Assembly: GCF_024055715.1 (NCBI RefSeq)
Contig: NZ_JAMXMV010000038.1
Coordinates: 1-46,308 of the forward strand
DNA: 46,308 nucleotides
DNA from: Actinoallomurus soli
GTDB lineage: Bacteria > Actinomycetota > Actinomycetes > Streptosporangiales > Streptosporangiaceae
Direction of reading: 5' to 3'
Shown here: one piece after another, positions 1-8,900 of the stretch
Layout: every line of letters starts with the position of its first letter
Numbering within the stretch: the stretch's first letter is position 1
Notes under the pieces: generated by a model
The model's database searches: none
The model's input: only the letters and a program-made list of their open reading frames with translations
What the model was told of the DNA's origin: nothing
Program-made: the position numbers and the translations under genes

Positions 1-26
1 GGCTCACCTTCATCGGAAGGTGAGCC
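1..26. terminator. perfect hairpin, probable terminator of an upstream gene
   Basis: Ten-base perfect inverted repeat (GGCTCACCTT / AAGGTGAGCC) with a six-base loop at the very start of the window. There is no long T-run on either side, as is common for actinomycete terminators. It probably ends a gene lying outside the window and insulates the HEAT-repeat gene. Confidence 0.6.
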
Positions 27-110
27 ACCGCAGCCGATGCGTTAGCATAATCTGGCCCAGTAACATGGATAGTTTTGTTGATATTTTCAGTGCCCTATCG
101 AGGGGATTTC

Positions 111-986
111 ATGGCGAATGGCGAAGAATATTTGGGGCAGGTCGACTGGAATTCTCTACTAGATGCCCATGATGATTCTGCGAGTCTTCCGAACGTGCTT
201 CTCAAGCTAGCATCGAACAATTACGAGGAACGTAAGGATGCATTTAATGAAGTAATTAGTCGCCTGGTACATCAAGGCTCGCGTTTTAGTGCGAGCTCAC
301 ATGCCGTTCCTTTTCTGCTTTTTCTGGCGGAGGCCGGTATGGAAACCGTAAGCATTCTTGAGCTGTTGTCGCTAATTGCACTCGGGGATGATTATGAATA
401 TCTGAGCGGCACAATCAACCCCTATTTGATGCGCCGAAACGCTGCGCGCCTGCTGCGTTCGTCTGTTGGGGCGCTAGGATCCGAGATAATGCCAGATTCA
501 TATGAACTGGATCCAGATGAAGTGGCGGCTTATGATGCGGTAAAGGAAGGTGTCCCGCTCTTTATTGATCTGCTGAAGGGTAATGATCGCCAAGCCCGAA
601 TCTGGGCGGCATATATATTGGGATTCTTTCCGGAGAGGCGTGAGGAGATAGTCCCTATTCTCGCGGACGTACTGGCGAGCGAGACCGACTCGCAAGTGGC
701 GGCGACTGTCGCAATTAGTAGCGGCCTGGTTGCCCTACCAAATGATCCTCGTCTCTCAATTGCTCTTGAACGACGTTTGCATGGACGTCATCGGGCGGAA
801 AGATGGGGGGCGGCCATTGGGCTTGAGTGGTGGTCTCACCGCAGCGATCCACTCGTAAGAGAAATTCTTCAAGACTGTATTTCATCAGGGGGCCGACCTG
901 CTACAGAGGTCCCCTTCTGTTGTCGGAACATAGATACTGTGGCGAGTTTGGCCAATGAGGCCTACCGGCGTCGGAAATGGGACTGA
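111..986 (+). CDS. HEAT-repeat protein (immunity-like family)
   Basis: A 291-aa soluble all-helical protein. The ATG at 111 is preceded by GAGGGG at a good distance, so I prefer it to the in-frame TTG at 75. After an N-terminal segment VDWNSLLDAHDD come helical pairs typical of HEAT or PBS-lyase-like repeats (VPFLLFLAEAG, VPLFIDLLKG, ARIWAAYILGFFPERREEI, VPILADVLASE). No catalytic motif, signal peptide or membrane segment is visible. Actinobacterial proteins with this VDW...AVPFLL layout are often encoded next to polymorphic toxins, where an immunity role has been suggested; no toxin is adjacent here. Its base composition is clearly more AT-rich than most neighbours, which suggests recent acquisition. 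HEAT-type fold likely; function unknown. Confidence 0.75.
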   Translation: MANGEEYLGQVDWNSLLDAHDDSASLPNVLLKLASNNYEERKDAFNEVISRLVHQGSRFSASSHAVPFLLFLAEAGMETVSILELLSLIALGDDYEYLSGTINPYLMRRNAARLLRSSVGALGSEIMPDSYELDPDEVAAYDAVKEGVPLFIDLLKGNDRQARIWAAYILGFFPERREEIVPILADVLASETDSQVAATVAISSGLVALPNDPRLSIALERRLHGRHRAERWGAAIGLEWWSHRSDPLVREILQDCISSGGRPATEVPFCCRNIDTVASLANEAYRRRKWD

Positions 987-1076
987 TCCTGGGGCCCTGT
1001 ACCGCTCCAGAACTAGTCGCAGCGGTGCTGGCCTGCGGTTTGGGTGAACGGCCGGGTTGGGGCAAGATCCCGGTCT

Positions 1077-2156
1077 GTGGCACTTCGTCTCCTGTATCTG
1101 ATCATGGTTCGGGTCTTCGGATGGCTGGTGCTGCTGGCGCGTAGCCAGGCGTCCAAGGACGCGGAGATCATGATTTTCCGTCATGAGGCCGCCGTGCTGC
1201 GGCGTCAGGTCGCCCGCCCGAAGGTGGACTGGGCCGACCGGGCCGTCCCGCAGGGCTGGCCCGGTTGCTGCCTGCGGTGCTGCGTTCGCATCGGCTGGTC
1301 ACGCCGGGCACGCCGCTGGACTGGCACCGCCGCCTGGTCAAACGCACGTGGACATACCCGAATCGGCCTGGCCGTCGTGGGATCGGCCGAAAGATTCAGA
1401 ACTTGGTGACTCCGGCTGGCACGGGAGAACCCGAGTTGGGAGTACCGAAGAGTCCACGGCGAGTTGGTCAGACTCGGGTACCAAGTCGGTGAATCAACCA
1501 TACGGCGGATCTTGCGGGCCCGAGGGCATGGTCCGGCGCCGCGTAACCTCGACACCTCCTGGCGGGCGTTCCTCCGCACCCAGGCCGAGGAGATGCTAAC
1601 CTGCGACTTTTTCACGTGGACACGATCGTGCTGAAACGGTTGTACGTCTTGTTCGTCATGGAGGTGAGAAACCGGCGCGTGCACATCCTGGGGGTGACCG
1701 CCAACCCGACCGGAGGTCGGACCGTCCAGCAGGCCCGGAACCTTGCCACGGATCTTGGGCACCGGATCGGCTCATTCTGTTTCCTCATCCGGGACCGAGA
1801 CAGCAAGTTCACCGGCGCGTTCGATGAGGTCTTCGCCGTTGAGGGTGTGACGGTTGTGAAGACGCCGCCGCGGACGCCACGGGCGAACTGCTTTGCCGAG
1901 CGGTGGGTACGCGCCGTACGGGCCGAGTGCACCGATCGGATGCTGATCTACAACGATCGGCACCTACGGTCCGTGCTCGGCGAGTGCACCGACCATTACA
2001 ACCGCCACAGGCCCCGCCAGTCCCGCCGGCAGCAACCGCCCGACTCCGACGAGCCAGTGGTCGCGCTGTCGGACACACCGATCCGCCGACGGAAAATCCT
2101 CGGCGGTGTGACCAACGAGTATCACAAGGACCGTGACGAGTTTTGGAGCAGTACAA
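1077..2156 (+). pseudogene. broken integrase-core (rve) transposase, IS3/IS481-like
   Basis: Remnant of one actinobacterial DDE transposase read through at least three frameshifts. The N-terminal part (DAEIMIFRHEAAVLRRQVAR) is in frame 3 up to about 1235. The next part (VTPGTPLDWHRRLVKRTWTY) is in frame 2 from about 1265. The following part ([20 protein letters not shown]) is back in frame 3 from 1437 to about 1620. The integrase core is in frame 2 from 1616. The catalytic triad can be placed at DFF (about 1603), RDRDSKF (about 1792) and AERW (about 1897), followed by a C-terminal [10 protein letters not shown]. The pieces are collinear and complete, so this is a decayed whole element and not a chance overlap. 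It cannot make active transposase. I could not define its terminal inverted repeats. Confidence 0.85.
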
Positions 2157-2319
2157 GCCTGACAGCCCTGCGAACGCCCGGCTCGGCCACGGTGTTCGTC
2201 ATTTTGGCACAGCACAGGTGCGGGTGACGGGGCTCCGTGCCGGGCAGCGCCGGACGGGTCTATCGCCTTCCGCCGGGGCGTGTTCGACAATCCCGGAGCA
2301 ATGTTCGGGGGCCGGTGGG

Positions 2320-2355
2320 ACGCCCTGACCCGGAATTAGGCCCGGGCCAGGGCGT
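2320..2355 (-). terminator. terminator downstream of the GH16 gene
   Basis: A 14-bp stem with one A-C mismatch (2320-2333 with 2342-2355, GC-rich) and an eight-base loop, about 45 bp beyond the glucanase stop codon. Position and stability fit an intrinsic terminator. It also separates the gene from the transposase remnant. Confidence 0.65.
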
Positions 2356-2398
2356 TCGACCAAGCCCCTCTGGTGACAGTGGCCACCGGACGGGACCG

Positions 2399-3778
2399 TC
2401 AGGAGGGCAGGTGCCACTGCTGGTTGGAGCCTCCGGTGCAGTCCCAGATCTCCACCTGGGTGCCGGGGGTCGCGGACCAGCCGGTGTCGTCGAGGCACTT
2501 GTTGGACTGCGGGTTGTACAGCGACCCGTTGGACTGCGGGATCCATACCTGGGCGGCGGTGTTGTTGCAGTCGTACAGGTCGACCTTGGTGCCGTTGGCG
2601 GTACCGCCGCCGTTGATGTCCAGGCACTTACCCAGGACGTGCAGTGTGCTGCCGGCCTCGACCACGGTCCACTGCTGGGCCGGGGTGCCGTTGCACGTGT
2701 ACACCTGGACGGGGTTGAAGTTCGTGGTGTCCGCGGCGCGGTCGTCCAGGCACAGCCCGGCGTACCCGGTGATCGCCCCTCCGCCCGACGGGGGCGGCGG
2801 GTTGCCGCCACCCCCACCACTGGTCAGCACCCGCACGTAGTCCACCAGCATCGGTACGCCCGACTGGGTCGAGCCGGTCGGGCCGCCGCCGAACGCGGCC
2901 GGGAACCCGCCGCCCATCGCCACGTTGAGGATGATGAAGAAGCCGTGCTGGACGGCGTTGCTCCAGGTGTTGGCGTCGACCTGGTTGGCGTTGATGGTGA
3001 AGAAGTTGTTGCCGTCGAGGTAGTAGCGCAGATGCTCCGGCGAGACGCTGCGGTCGTACTCCACGGCGTACTGGTGGAAGCCGGTCTGGCAGCCCCCGCA
3101 GGCGCGTTCGCCACTGCCGATGCCGGTGGTCTCGTTGCACGGGCCGCCCGGGTTCGATCCACAGTGCAGGGTGGCGAACTCCGAGCTGCGCCCGTTGATG
3201 TCCTCCATCATGTCGATCTCACCGATGCTCGGCCAGTTCGTGGCGCCGACCGGCCGGGCCCCCGCGCCGAGCGCCCAGAACGCTGGCCAGTAGCCGGCCG
3301 CGGCCGCTCCGGAGACGTTCGGTTGCTGGAGCGATGCCTCCATGCGCAGCTTCCCGCCGGCGGGAGCAGCGAAATCGGTGCGCTGGGTCTCCACCCGGCC
3401 GGAGGTCCAGTTGCCGTTGCCGTCGCGGAGCGGCTTGATCACCAGGTTGCCGTTGCCGTCCTGGTAGACGTTCTGCGTGCTGCTGGTCATGGTCTCGACC
3501 TCGCCGGTACCCCAGTTCGCGGCACCGCCGGGGTAACCCGTACCGGTGTCGTACCGCCAGTCACCGGTGTTGAGACCCGAGCCGGCAGGACCGGTGAAGT
3601 CGTCGCTGAAGACGGTGTTCCAGCCCGACGGGGCGGGCGGGATGGACGCTCCGGCGCTCGGGACCGCGACTGCGGTGGCGGCCACTGTGGCCGACACCGC
3701 GACAGCGGCCATGATCAGGCGGCCGAAGGGCCGGCGACGTCTCCGCGCGGACGCGGCGGGGGAATCCGCGATCATCAC
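2399..3778 (-). CDS. secreted GH16 beta-glucanase with C-terminal CBM13
   Basis: A 459-aa secreted glycoside hydrolase. Start is GTG at 3778 (ATG follows directly) behind GGAAGAGG. An Arg-rich N-terminus and hydrophobic helix, with likely cleavage near residue 45, form a Sec or Tat-like signal. Residues about 50-310 are a GH16 domain. The signature GEIDMMED at 186-193 supplies nucleophile Glu187, assisting Asp189 and acid/base Glu192 (ExDxxE). That motif form is typical of beta-1,3(4)-glucanases (laminarinases). A Gly/Pro linker (GGGGGNPPPPSGGG) leads to a ricin-type CBM13 at about 325-459 with three QxW signatures (QQW, QVW, QQW). Expected role: extracellular beta-glucan degradation with carbohydrate anchoring. 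The CBM13 is of the same type as the tail of the giant protein at 32.8 kb. Exact substrate is inferred. Confidence 0.93.
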   Translation of the reverse strand: MMIADSPAASARRRRRPFGRLIMAAVAVSATVAATAVAVPSAGASIPPAPSGWNTVFSDDFTGPAGSGLNTGDWRYDTGTGYPGGAANWGTGEVETMTSSTQNVYQDGNGNLVIKPLRDGNGNWTSGRVETQRTDFAAPAGGKLRMEASLQQPNVSGAAAAGYWPAFWALGAGARPVGATNWPSIGEIDMMEDINGRSSEFATLHCGSNPGGPCNETTGIGSGERACGGCQTGFHQYAVEYDRSVSPEHLRYYLDGNNFFTINANQVDANTWSNAVQHGFFIILNVAMGGGFPAAFGGGPTGSTQSGVPMLVDYVRVLTSGGGGGNPPPPSGGGAITGYAGLCLDDRAADTTNFNPVQVYTCNGTPAQQWTVVEAGSTLHVLGKCLDINGGGTANGTKVDLYDCNNTAAQVWIPQSNGSLYNPQSNKCLDDTGWSATPGTQVEIWDCTGGSNQQWHLPS

Positions 3779-3892
3779 ACGTACCTCTTCCAGGGTTCGG
3801 TTGCGAGGCGCAACCGGAGTCGGCCCCAGGCCGACAGGCGGGGGAGTGACACAACGAGCGCCCGGTCGATGGGAGGGTGCGGGTCAGGGGCG

Positions 3893-3939
3893 GAGAGCGC
3901 TCTCACGGAATGGTCTTCCACTGTTAACAATCCTGTCAA
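3893..3939 (-). promoter_or_regulatory. promoter with LacI-type operator for the GH16 gene
   Basis: On the minus strand TTGACA (3939-3934) is followed after 18 bases by GACCAT (3915-3910), a reasonable sigma-70-type promoter. Just downstream lies the perfect 12-bp palindrome GAGAGCGCTCTC (3893-3904). Its GAGCGCTC core is that of the operators of actinomycete LacI-family sugar repressors such as CebR. The palindrome is about 115 bp upstream of the GTG start, where a bound repressor would block initiation or early elongation. No LacI regulator is encoded in the window, so it would act in trans. Confidence 0.6.
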
Positions 3940-3974
3940 TACCGCCGAGTAGCCGTCGCACAATCGGAGACCGC

Positions 3975-4003
3975 GTGCTCCCCACGCACGTGGGGGTGAT
4001 CCG
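3975..4003 (+). CRISPR. solitary 29-bp type I-E-like CRISPR repeat
   Basis: The 29-bp unit begins GTGCTCCCCACGCACG and ends GGGGGTGATCCG. This is the size and hairpin form of actinobacterial type I-E repeats. No second unit occurs one period (about 61 bp) to either side, so it is an orphan. Nearly the same unit occurs in the remnant at 32.4-32.7 kb. One edge coincides with the end of recognisable transposase-like sequence at 4004, so it may mark a recombination junction. Confidence 0.6.
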
Positions 4004-4110
4004 TCGAGCGCGGGCTTGACCTCGCGGCAGCGGCGCACCAGATCCGGCTCACACGCCCCGATCTCCTCGGCGATCCAGCCTGCGGGGTCCACACTGTCAC
4101 TGACGGCCAT
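4004..4110 (-). pseudogene. N-terminal fragment, IS256-type transposase-like
   Basis: From an ATG at 4110, behind GGGAG, the minus strand encodes about 35 residues beginning MAVSDSVDPAGWIAEEIGA and continuing EPDLVRRCREVKPALDG. This resembles the N-terminus of actinobacterial IS256-family transposases (SVDPAxWLAExI...PDLLR). It is followed immediately by the CRISPR-like repeat and loses resemblance beyond it. I read it as a truncated scrap; a stand-alone small protein with the same start is the alternative. The upstream 60 bp resemble those before the tiny ORF at 21744. Confidence 0.4.
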
Positions 4111-4169
4111 CGCGATGTCTCCCTTTCGATCTCGAACTGGCTAATCGAAAGGATCACGCGATGGCCGTC

Positions 4170-4484
4170 TCAGTTCACGACGCTATGCCCCTGATCAGCG
4201 GAAACTCGTACACCACCTGCGTGGACGCAACCTCCGGCCTCGTCGACGACCGCGAGTCCTTGGTCGACCGTACGGAGGAACGCCGAGGCCTCATCCGGGT
4301 GCAGACCGCGGCGTGGTGGCACGACTGCGGAGGGGATTACTCCGGGTGCAAGCTGCGTGAACCTTGTAGCACATCGGTCGAGCAGCGCGCGAAGGCGACC
4401 GACAGACGCGTCCTGTTGCGCCGATGGCGGCACGGCAGCTTCGCCGACGCGGGCTGCGACCCACTCTTTATCGATCAACGCCAT
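4170..4484 (-). CDS. hypothetical small protein, C-terminus frameshifted versus a paralogous ORF
   Basis: A 104-aa reading frame from ATG at 4484 with GGGAG six bases upstream. I do not recognise a family. The first 80 residues (MALIDKEWVAARVGEAA...) look like an ordinary soluble protein. The last 35 codons are related at DNA level to the 47-aa ORF at 21534-21677. There the conserved ending reads VVASTEVVYEFPL...VAS-stop. Here the same DNA in the neighbouring frame reads VASTQVVYEFPLIRGIAS-stop (stop at 4175-4177), so a net frameshifting deletion has displaced the C-terminus. Probably a decayed copy. Confidence 0.35.
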   Translation of the reverse strand: MALIDKEWVAARVGEAAVPPSAQQDASVGRLRALLDRCATRFTQLAPGVIPSAVVPPRRGLHPDEASAFLRTVDQGLAVVDEAGGCVHAGGVRVSADQGHSVVN

Positions 4485-5069
4485 GTTCACTCCCTGCCGT
4501 CGGCTTACGGTCACATGATGAACGACGCCATCGACAGCGTCCTGCGAATCGGGGCCTCTCCCGGCGGGATTCGCGCATCGCAGCGCCAGCAACCCACATC
4601 GAGTCCGAGTGATCCTCGACTGGAGGGAATGGCCGTTCTCGCAAGAGCACCGGTGCACGGGAGGCGGTCACTGACCGCGCCACCTGCGGGGACCCCCATT
4701 CTCTAAGTCACTCCGGCCGCCGCTTCTTACCGGGATTGGACGCGCGCATGGCGACGTTTGGCCTGGTCGTCAGATAGATCATCCGCGCCCCCATCCGGGG
4801 AGGAGCGTGCAATGGCAGGCAGGCGCCCGCTGACCGATCCCAGGGATCCACTCATGGCCAGGCTCTAAGCCCGGCCGAGGTCGGCGACGACCGCCCCCAC
4901 CCTCGGCAAGATCCCACAGCTCAGGGCTGGATCGGCCGCGGGCTGGTGGAGATCCTGAGGGACACCGTGTCCGAGCGCCCGCTGGCCACAGCGTCGAGAC
5001 GAGGCTCACCGAGCTGTCCCGTCAGCCCACCGGCTTCACGAGCGATCAGCGTCGACAATCCAGCTGAAC
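4485..5069. other. stretch without a recognisable gene
   Basis: About 580 bp with only overlapping weak frames on both strands. None has a good ribosome binding site combined with a recognisable product. I see no repeat or RNA gene. It is probably degraded mobile-element DNA between the transposase scrap and the next gene. Confidence 0.4.
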
Positions 5070-5096
5070 TGACAACTTCAGCTGTCGATGACAACT
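5070..5096 (+). promoter_or_regulatory. direct-repeat putative operator upstream of 5108
   Basis: TGACAACT occurs twice (5070-5077 and 5089-5096), 19 bp apart, about two helical turns, ending 11 bases before the start codon of the next gene. The AGGA that follows at 5097 serves as ribosome binding site. Same-face spacing suggests binding by a dimeric regulator, possibly the downstream HTH-like protein itself. Confidence 0.35.
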
Positions 5097-5107
5097 AGGA
5101 TTGTCCT

Positions 5108-5665
5108 ATGACTGCTGAGAGGGTTCGGCCTGCCGGTCCCCCGTACACCGAACCGAGCGAGGAACTGATCGAGGAATTCACCGACGCCATCGGGACCCTG
5201 GTGTGGGAGTTCGCTAACGACCTGGTTACCCCGATCGAGGGACTGCCGGAGCCTGGACGTGTCCGTACCGCCGAGCAAGTCGCGATGGCAGGGCGGCCGA
5301 CCAACCTGGCGAGACTGCGGCTACTACGGGAGGTCGGCCCGGCCGCCGAGCGGATCGCCAGCCTGGCGGCGAAGAATGCCGGGCAGCATGGCGCCACATA
5401 CCCGCAACTGGGCCAGGCATGGGGGATCACCCGCCAGGCCGCCCGCAGCCGGTGGCCCGGAGTCGTCAACGCCAGCGACCAACGGCCCCCGGTCTCGGTG
5501 GAGCTGGCCGGCGGTACTGCGAACATCTACTGGGATCCGGAGGACGACGGTTGGTGCTGGAGCGCCAACGCGGCGAACGGCGAGCACCAGACAGAGGGGG
5601 AGTGCGCAAGCTCGGAGGAGGCGGCCGCCCACGCTGGCGCCTTCTTGGTCGCCAACTCGCTGTAG
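5108..5665 (+). CDS. hypothetical protein with possible helix-turn-helix segment
   Basis: A 185-aa acidic soluble protein from ATG at 5108 with AGGA eight bases upstream. Residues about 60-120 are helical and include YPQLGQAWGITRQAARSRWPG. This has the spacing of a helix-turn-helix that tests for 'GITRQAARSRW'-like recognition helices in small actinobacterial regulators. The C-terminal third (VSVELAGGTANIYWDPEDDG) looks like a short beta-rich domain. No catalytic motif is visible. It stands alone between a direct-repeat upstream region and a strong terminator. A DNA-binding role is inference from the helical segment only. Confidence 0.6.
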   Translation: MTAERVRPAGPPYTEPSEELIEEFTDAIGTLVWEFANDLVTPIEGLPEPGRVRTAEQVAMAGRPTNLARLRLLREVGPAAERIASLAAKNAGQHGATYPQLGQAWGITRQAARSRWPGVVNASDQRPPVSVELAGGTANIYWDPEDDGWCWSANAANGEHQTEGECASSEEAAAHAGAFLVANSL

Positions 5666-5676
5666 CGTGACCGAGC

Positions 5677-5708
5677 GCGACAGCCGACTGGTACTGGTCG
5701 GCTGTCGC
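5677..5708 (+). terminator. strong hairpin terminator after 5108-5665
   Basis: A 12-bp perfect stem (GCGACAGCCGAC with GTCGGCTGTCGC) and an eight-base loop, 12 bp after the stop codon. It closes the single-gene transcript. Confidence 0.75.
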
Positions 5709-5987
5709 TTCGTTGACCAGAACGAGTCCTTCGACCGGAGCCCCGCTGCCTACGACCTCGACGCCGCGCTATCGGAGGGCATCGCCCGGCACGGCGCGGA
5801 CTACGCGCCTCATGCCCAGTCTGCAACGCCGCCTTGGACGTCCCGATCCTGAGTACCGAGTCCGCCCGGCATTCCCGCGCCGTCGCCCCTGCCGAGACGC
5901 CCGAGGAGTAGCGCGAGAGATTGATTCGGTTGTTGTCGGTCGGCCGTCGTAGAGTGCTGTTCGAAGCGGAGCGGTGAAGACTGCGAG

Positions 5988-8900
5988 ATGCGCCTGCTGA
6001 AAGATGCGATGAACAGTTCGAGCGAGACTCCCAGCGCCACCAACACGGTGGCGACGGCATCGAGCGGGTCGAACGCGTACTCGACTGGCGGAGGCGGGGT
6101 CACCTTTGCCCACCGCGTCGCTGTCATCTACCTCGCGAGCATGCTCACCGGCAGCCGTCGCACCGAAACGAACGAGCTTGCGGTCCGGTCGCTCGCGTTC
6201 CAAACCGGGCCTGCGCACCCAGTTGATGACCTCCTCGTCGTGGCGGGGGACCGCGAAGTTGAGCTCGCCATCGCATGCCGAGCAACACCACACTTTGTTC
6301 CGAGTCACACGACGACGGTCAAATTGGTGAAGTCACTGCTTGACGAAGTAGCCGCACACCCCAACGGACAGGTTGCCGTAGCGGTCGCAGGATGGAAGAC
6401 GGAATGGGAACAGGTTGCCAAGCTGTGCGATATCGCTCGAACGAACGCTAACGCCAACGCTTTCCATACCGCCCTGGAGACCGAAGGCCGCTGGTCGCAA
6501 GGCGTCCGCGGCCGCTACACGCAGCTGCGGCAGATGGTTTCGGACGCACTGGATGGAACAGCCACTCACGCCGAGGTGTTAGAGGTGACCTGGGCGCTCC
6601 TTACCCGGCTTCGCATACTCGGGTTCAAACTGCAAAGTCCAGACGAAACCGACTGGACAGGCGTCGCCACATCCCTGGATGGCATCGCAGCCGCCCCCAC
6701 AGACGGCGTGGGACTTCGTGACCGTCTTGCAGTGAACGCTGGCCGCTACGACGCGATGGGGGCCGTAGTCGACCTGAACCTGTTGCGGAAGGACACCCAC
6801 CCGCTTCTCAACGCCTCCTCGACCCGGGCCAAGCAGGCATGGGACATCCTTAACCTGAAGCCGCGGCAAAGGTCAGTGCTGACGCATGAGGAGATACTCC
6901 AAGGGCTGCGCAGTAGGCACACGTTTCTGCTCGACAACGAACTGCCGTTCGCGGGGCCGGGGGCGGATCACGAGGCCGACCCTGCGCGACTACTCGCCCG
7001 TCTGTCGGCCGCGGATCCTCCCGGTGTGCTCATCATCGGCCCCGCGGGGGCGGGGAAGACTCGTACCTGCTTGGAAGTCGCGGCAATAGCTCATGCCCAG
7101 GGGTGGCGGGTGCTGCACGTGCTGGCGAGCCCGGAGGTGACCGTCGAGCATCTCAGCGCCGACCTGCTTGAATCTGGCCATGGCCGCATCCTGCTGATCT
7201 TCGATCACCTCGACGGGTACTCGCAGCTTGACCTGCGGGCGTTGGCCGACGAGTTCCTGGCGGACGCCAAGCGGTCGGAGATCGACGTTGCGTTGCTGGC
7301 CTCAACGCGTCCCGGCTCGGAGAATGAGCTCATGCACCGGGGAGGAGCTGAGTTCCTCTTCGAACCGGTGCACCTCCGCAACGATCAGGCGTACCGCTCG
7401 CAGGTCGCCGGGCACATCATCCACACGGTCGCACCTGCCTCCGTCCAGAACCTGGGCGAGACCGCCATGGCGGAGGCATGCGGTCAACGCCCGATCATCG
7501 CGTTGCTCATCGCGCAGGCGATTGAGAGGTGCCTTACGGACGGGCATCCGGTGCCGGAAGTAGTGAACTCACATGCCGGCAAGCTGCGCCCATGGCTACG
7601 GGACGCGCTCCAACACGATCAGCTCACCGGTACCGTCAGGACACCCCCGGGGCCTCTGAGCATGGCAGCGCCCTCCGCGCAGGAATTGGCATGTGCGGTG
7701 GCGGTAGCCGCCTGCCCGCAACCGCGCGAAGACATAGAAGCCGTCGTCGATAATCTTCCGGGGGACAACTTCGGCGTGCTGGCGGTTGAGCATCTCCTGC
7801 GGCTGGGCTGGCTGGAGGAGGTCAACGGTCAGCTCGTCACCGTCCACGACATCGTTACCGACGAGCTCGTCCTGCACTCGATGCTTCCGCCACCGAGCTA
7901 TGGCATCCACGAACCTTCGGCGGAGGCGGTCTTTGCGGCCTTGAGCCGGGACATAAGATCACTCGCGCTGCTGGCCGCGCATCTTCGCCGAATCATGGCG
8001 GATCTCTCGGCGCAGACAAAGCGACATCAGGCTGCCGTCCTAAAACGCTTCTGCGAGCAGTGGCTCGTTCAGCACCGGGCGCGGCTGGGGGAGCTACTGG
8101 CCACCGCGGGCAAGGATGGCGAGCACGTGCTGTTGACCATGCTGCTCGACCGCCCGTGGTGCTGGACCGTCGCCGAGTGGTGGGAGGAACTTGGTGCTCG
8201 GTGGCTAGCCTGGGCGGAGTCAAGAAAAGAAGCCACCTCATTCCTGGCGGCCGTTATTCGGGCCAAGCATGCTCCAGCTGTGATCGTCAACGCAGCCCTG
8301 TCCTGGCTGTCACGAAATTACCTTCAGACAGATGCCCACCGAGTGATCTTGGCTCTGCTCGGTCGAACAAAACTCACCGCGGTGCAGCGTCGCTTCGTCC
8401 TGAATCGCGCGATGGCCTGGGTCGAAAAGCAACCTCGTTGGGCCGCAACACCTGAGGTCCTCTACCGGTTGCTCGCTGACGCGGCTACTCGTACCGAACG
8501 GATAGAGGCAGCCCGTTGTGCCTTGACCTGGCTTCGGCGGGACCTGCACCCCCAGGCCCAGATTTTTAGGGTGGTACGCCTCCTTCTGACGCTCGAGGAT
8601 GTTCCTGGCGAGTTCCGTAACTCGACTGTGATCACGGCCTTGTCCTGGGTGGAAACCCACGAACAAGATGGCGCACCTGTTCTGAGTGCCTTGCTTCGGG
8701 CCAGAACGCTCACCGAATCGCAACGACACCAGGTCGGTGAAATCAGCCTGCGCTGGCTGCGGGAGCATCCGCCCGAGCCCAGCCGGCGTCCACTCATCCA
8801 CGCGCTGCTCGACAGTGATCAGGACCGAGAGAAGTGTTTGTCGATTCTATGGTCGCAGATACGCGAGAACGAGGCGGATCCGGTAGTAATCTATAGGATG

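Noticed and set aside
2237-3952. 571-aa plus-strand open frame
   Set aside because: Complement shadow of the GH16 gene; low-complexity Gly/Val/Arg composition and no family motif.
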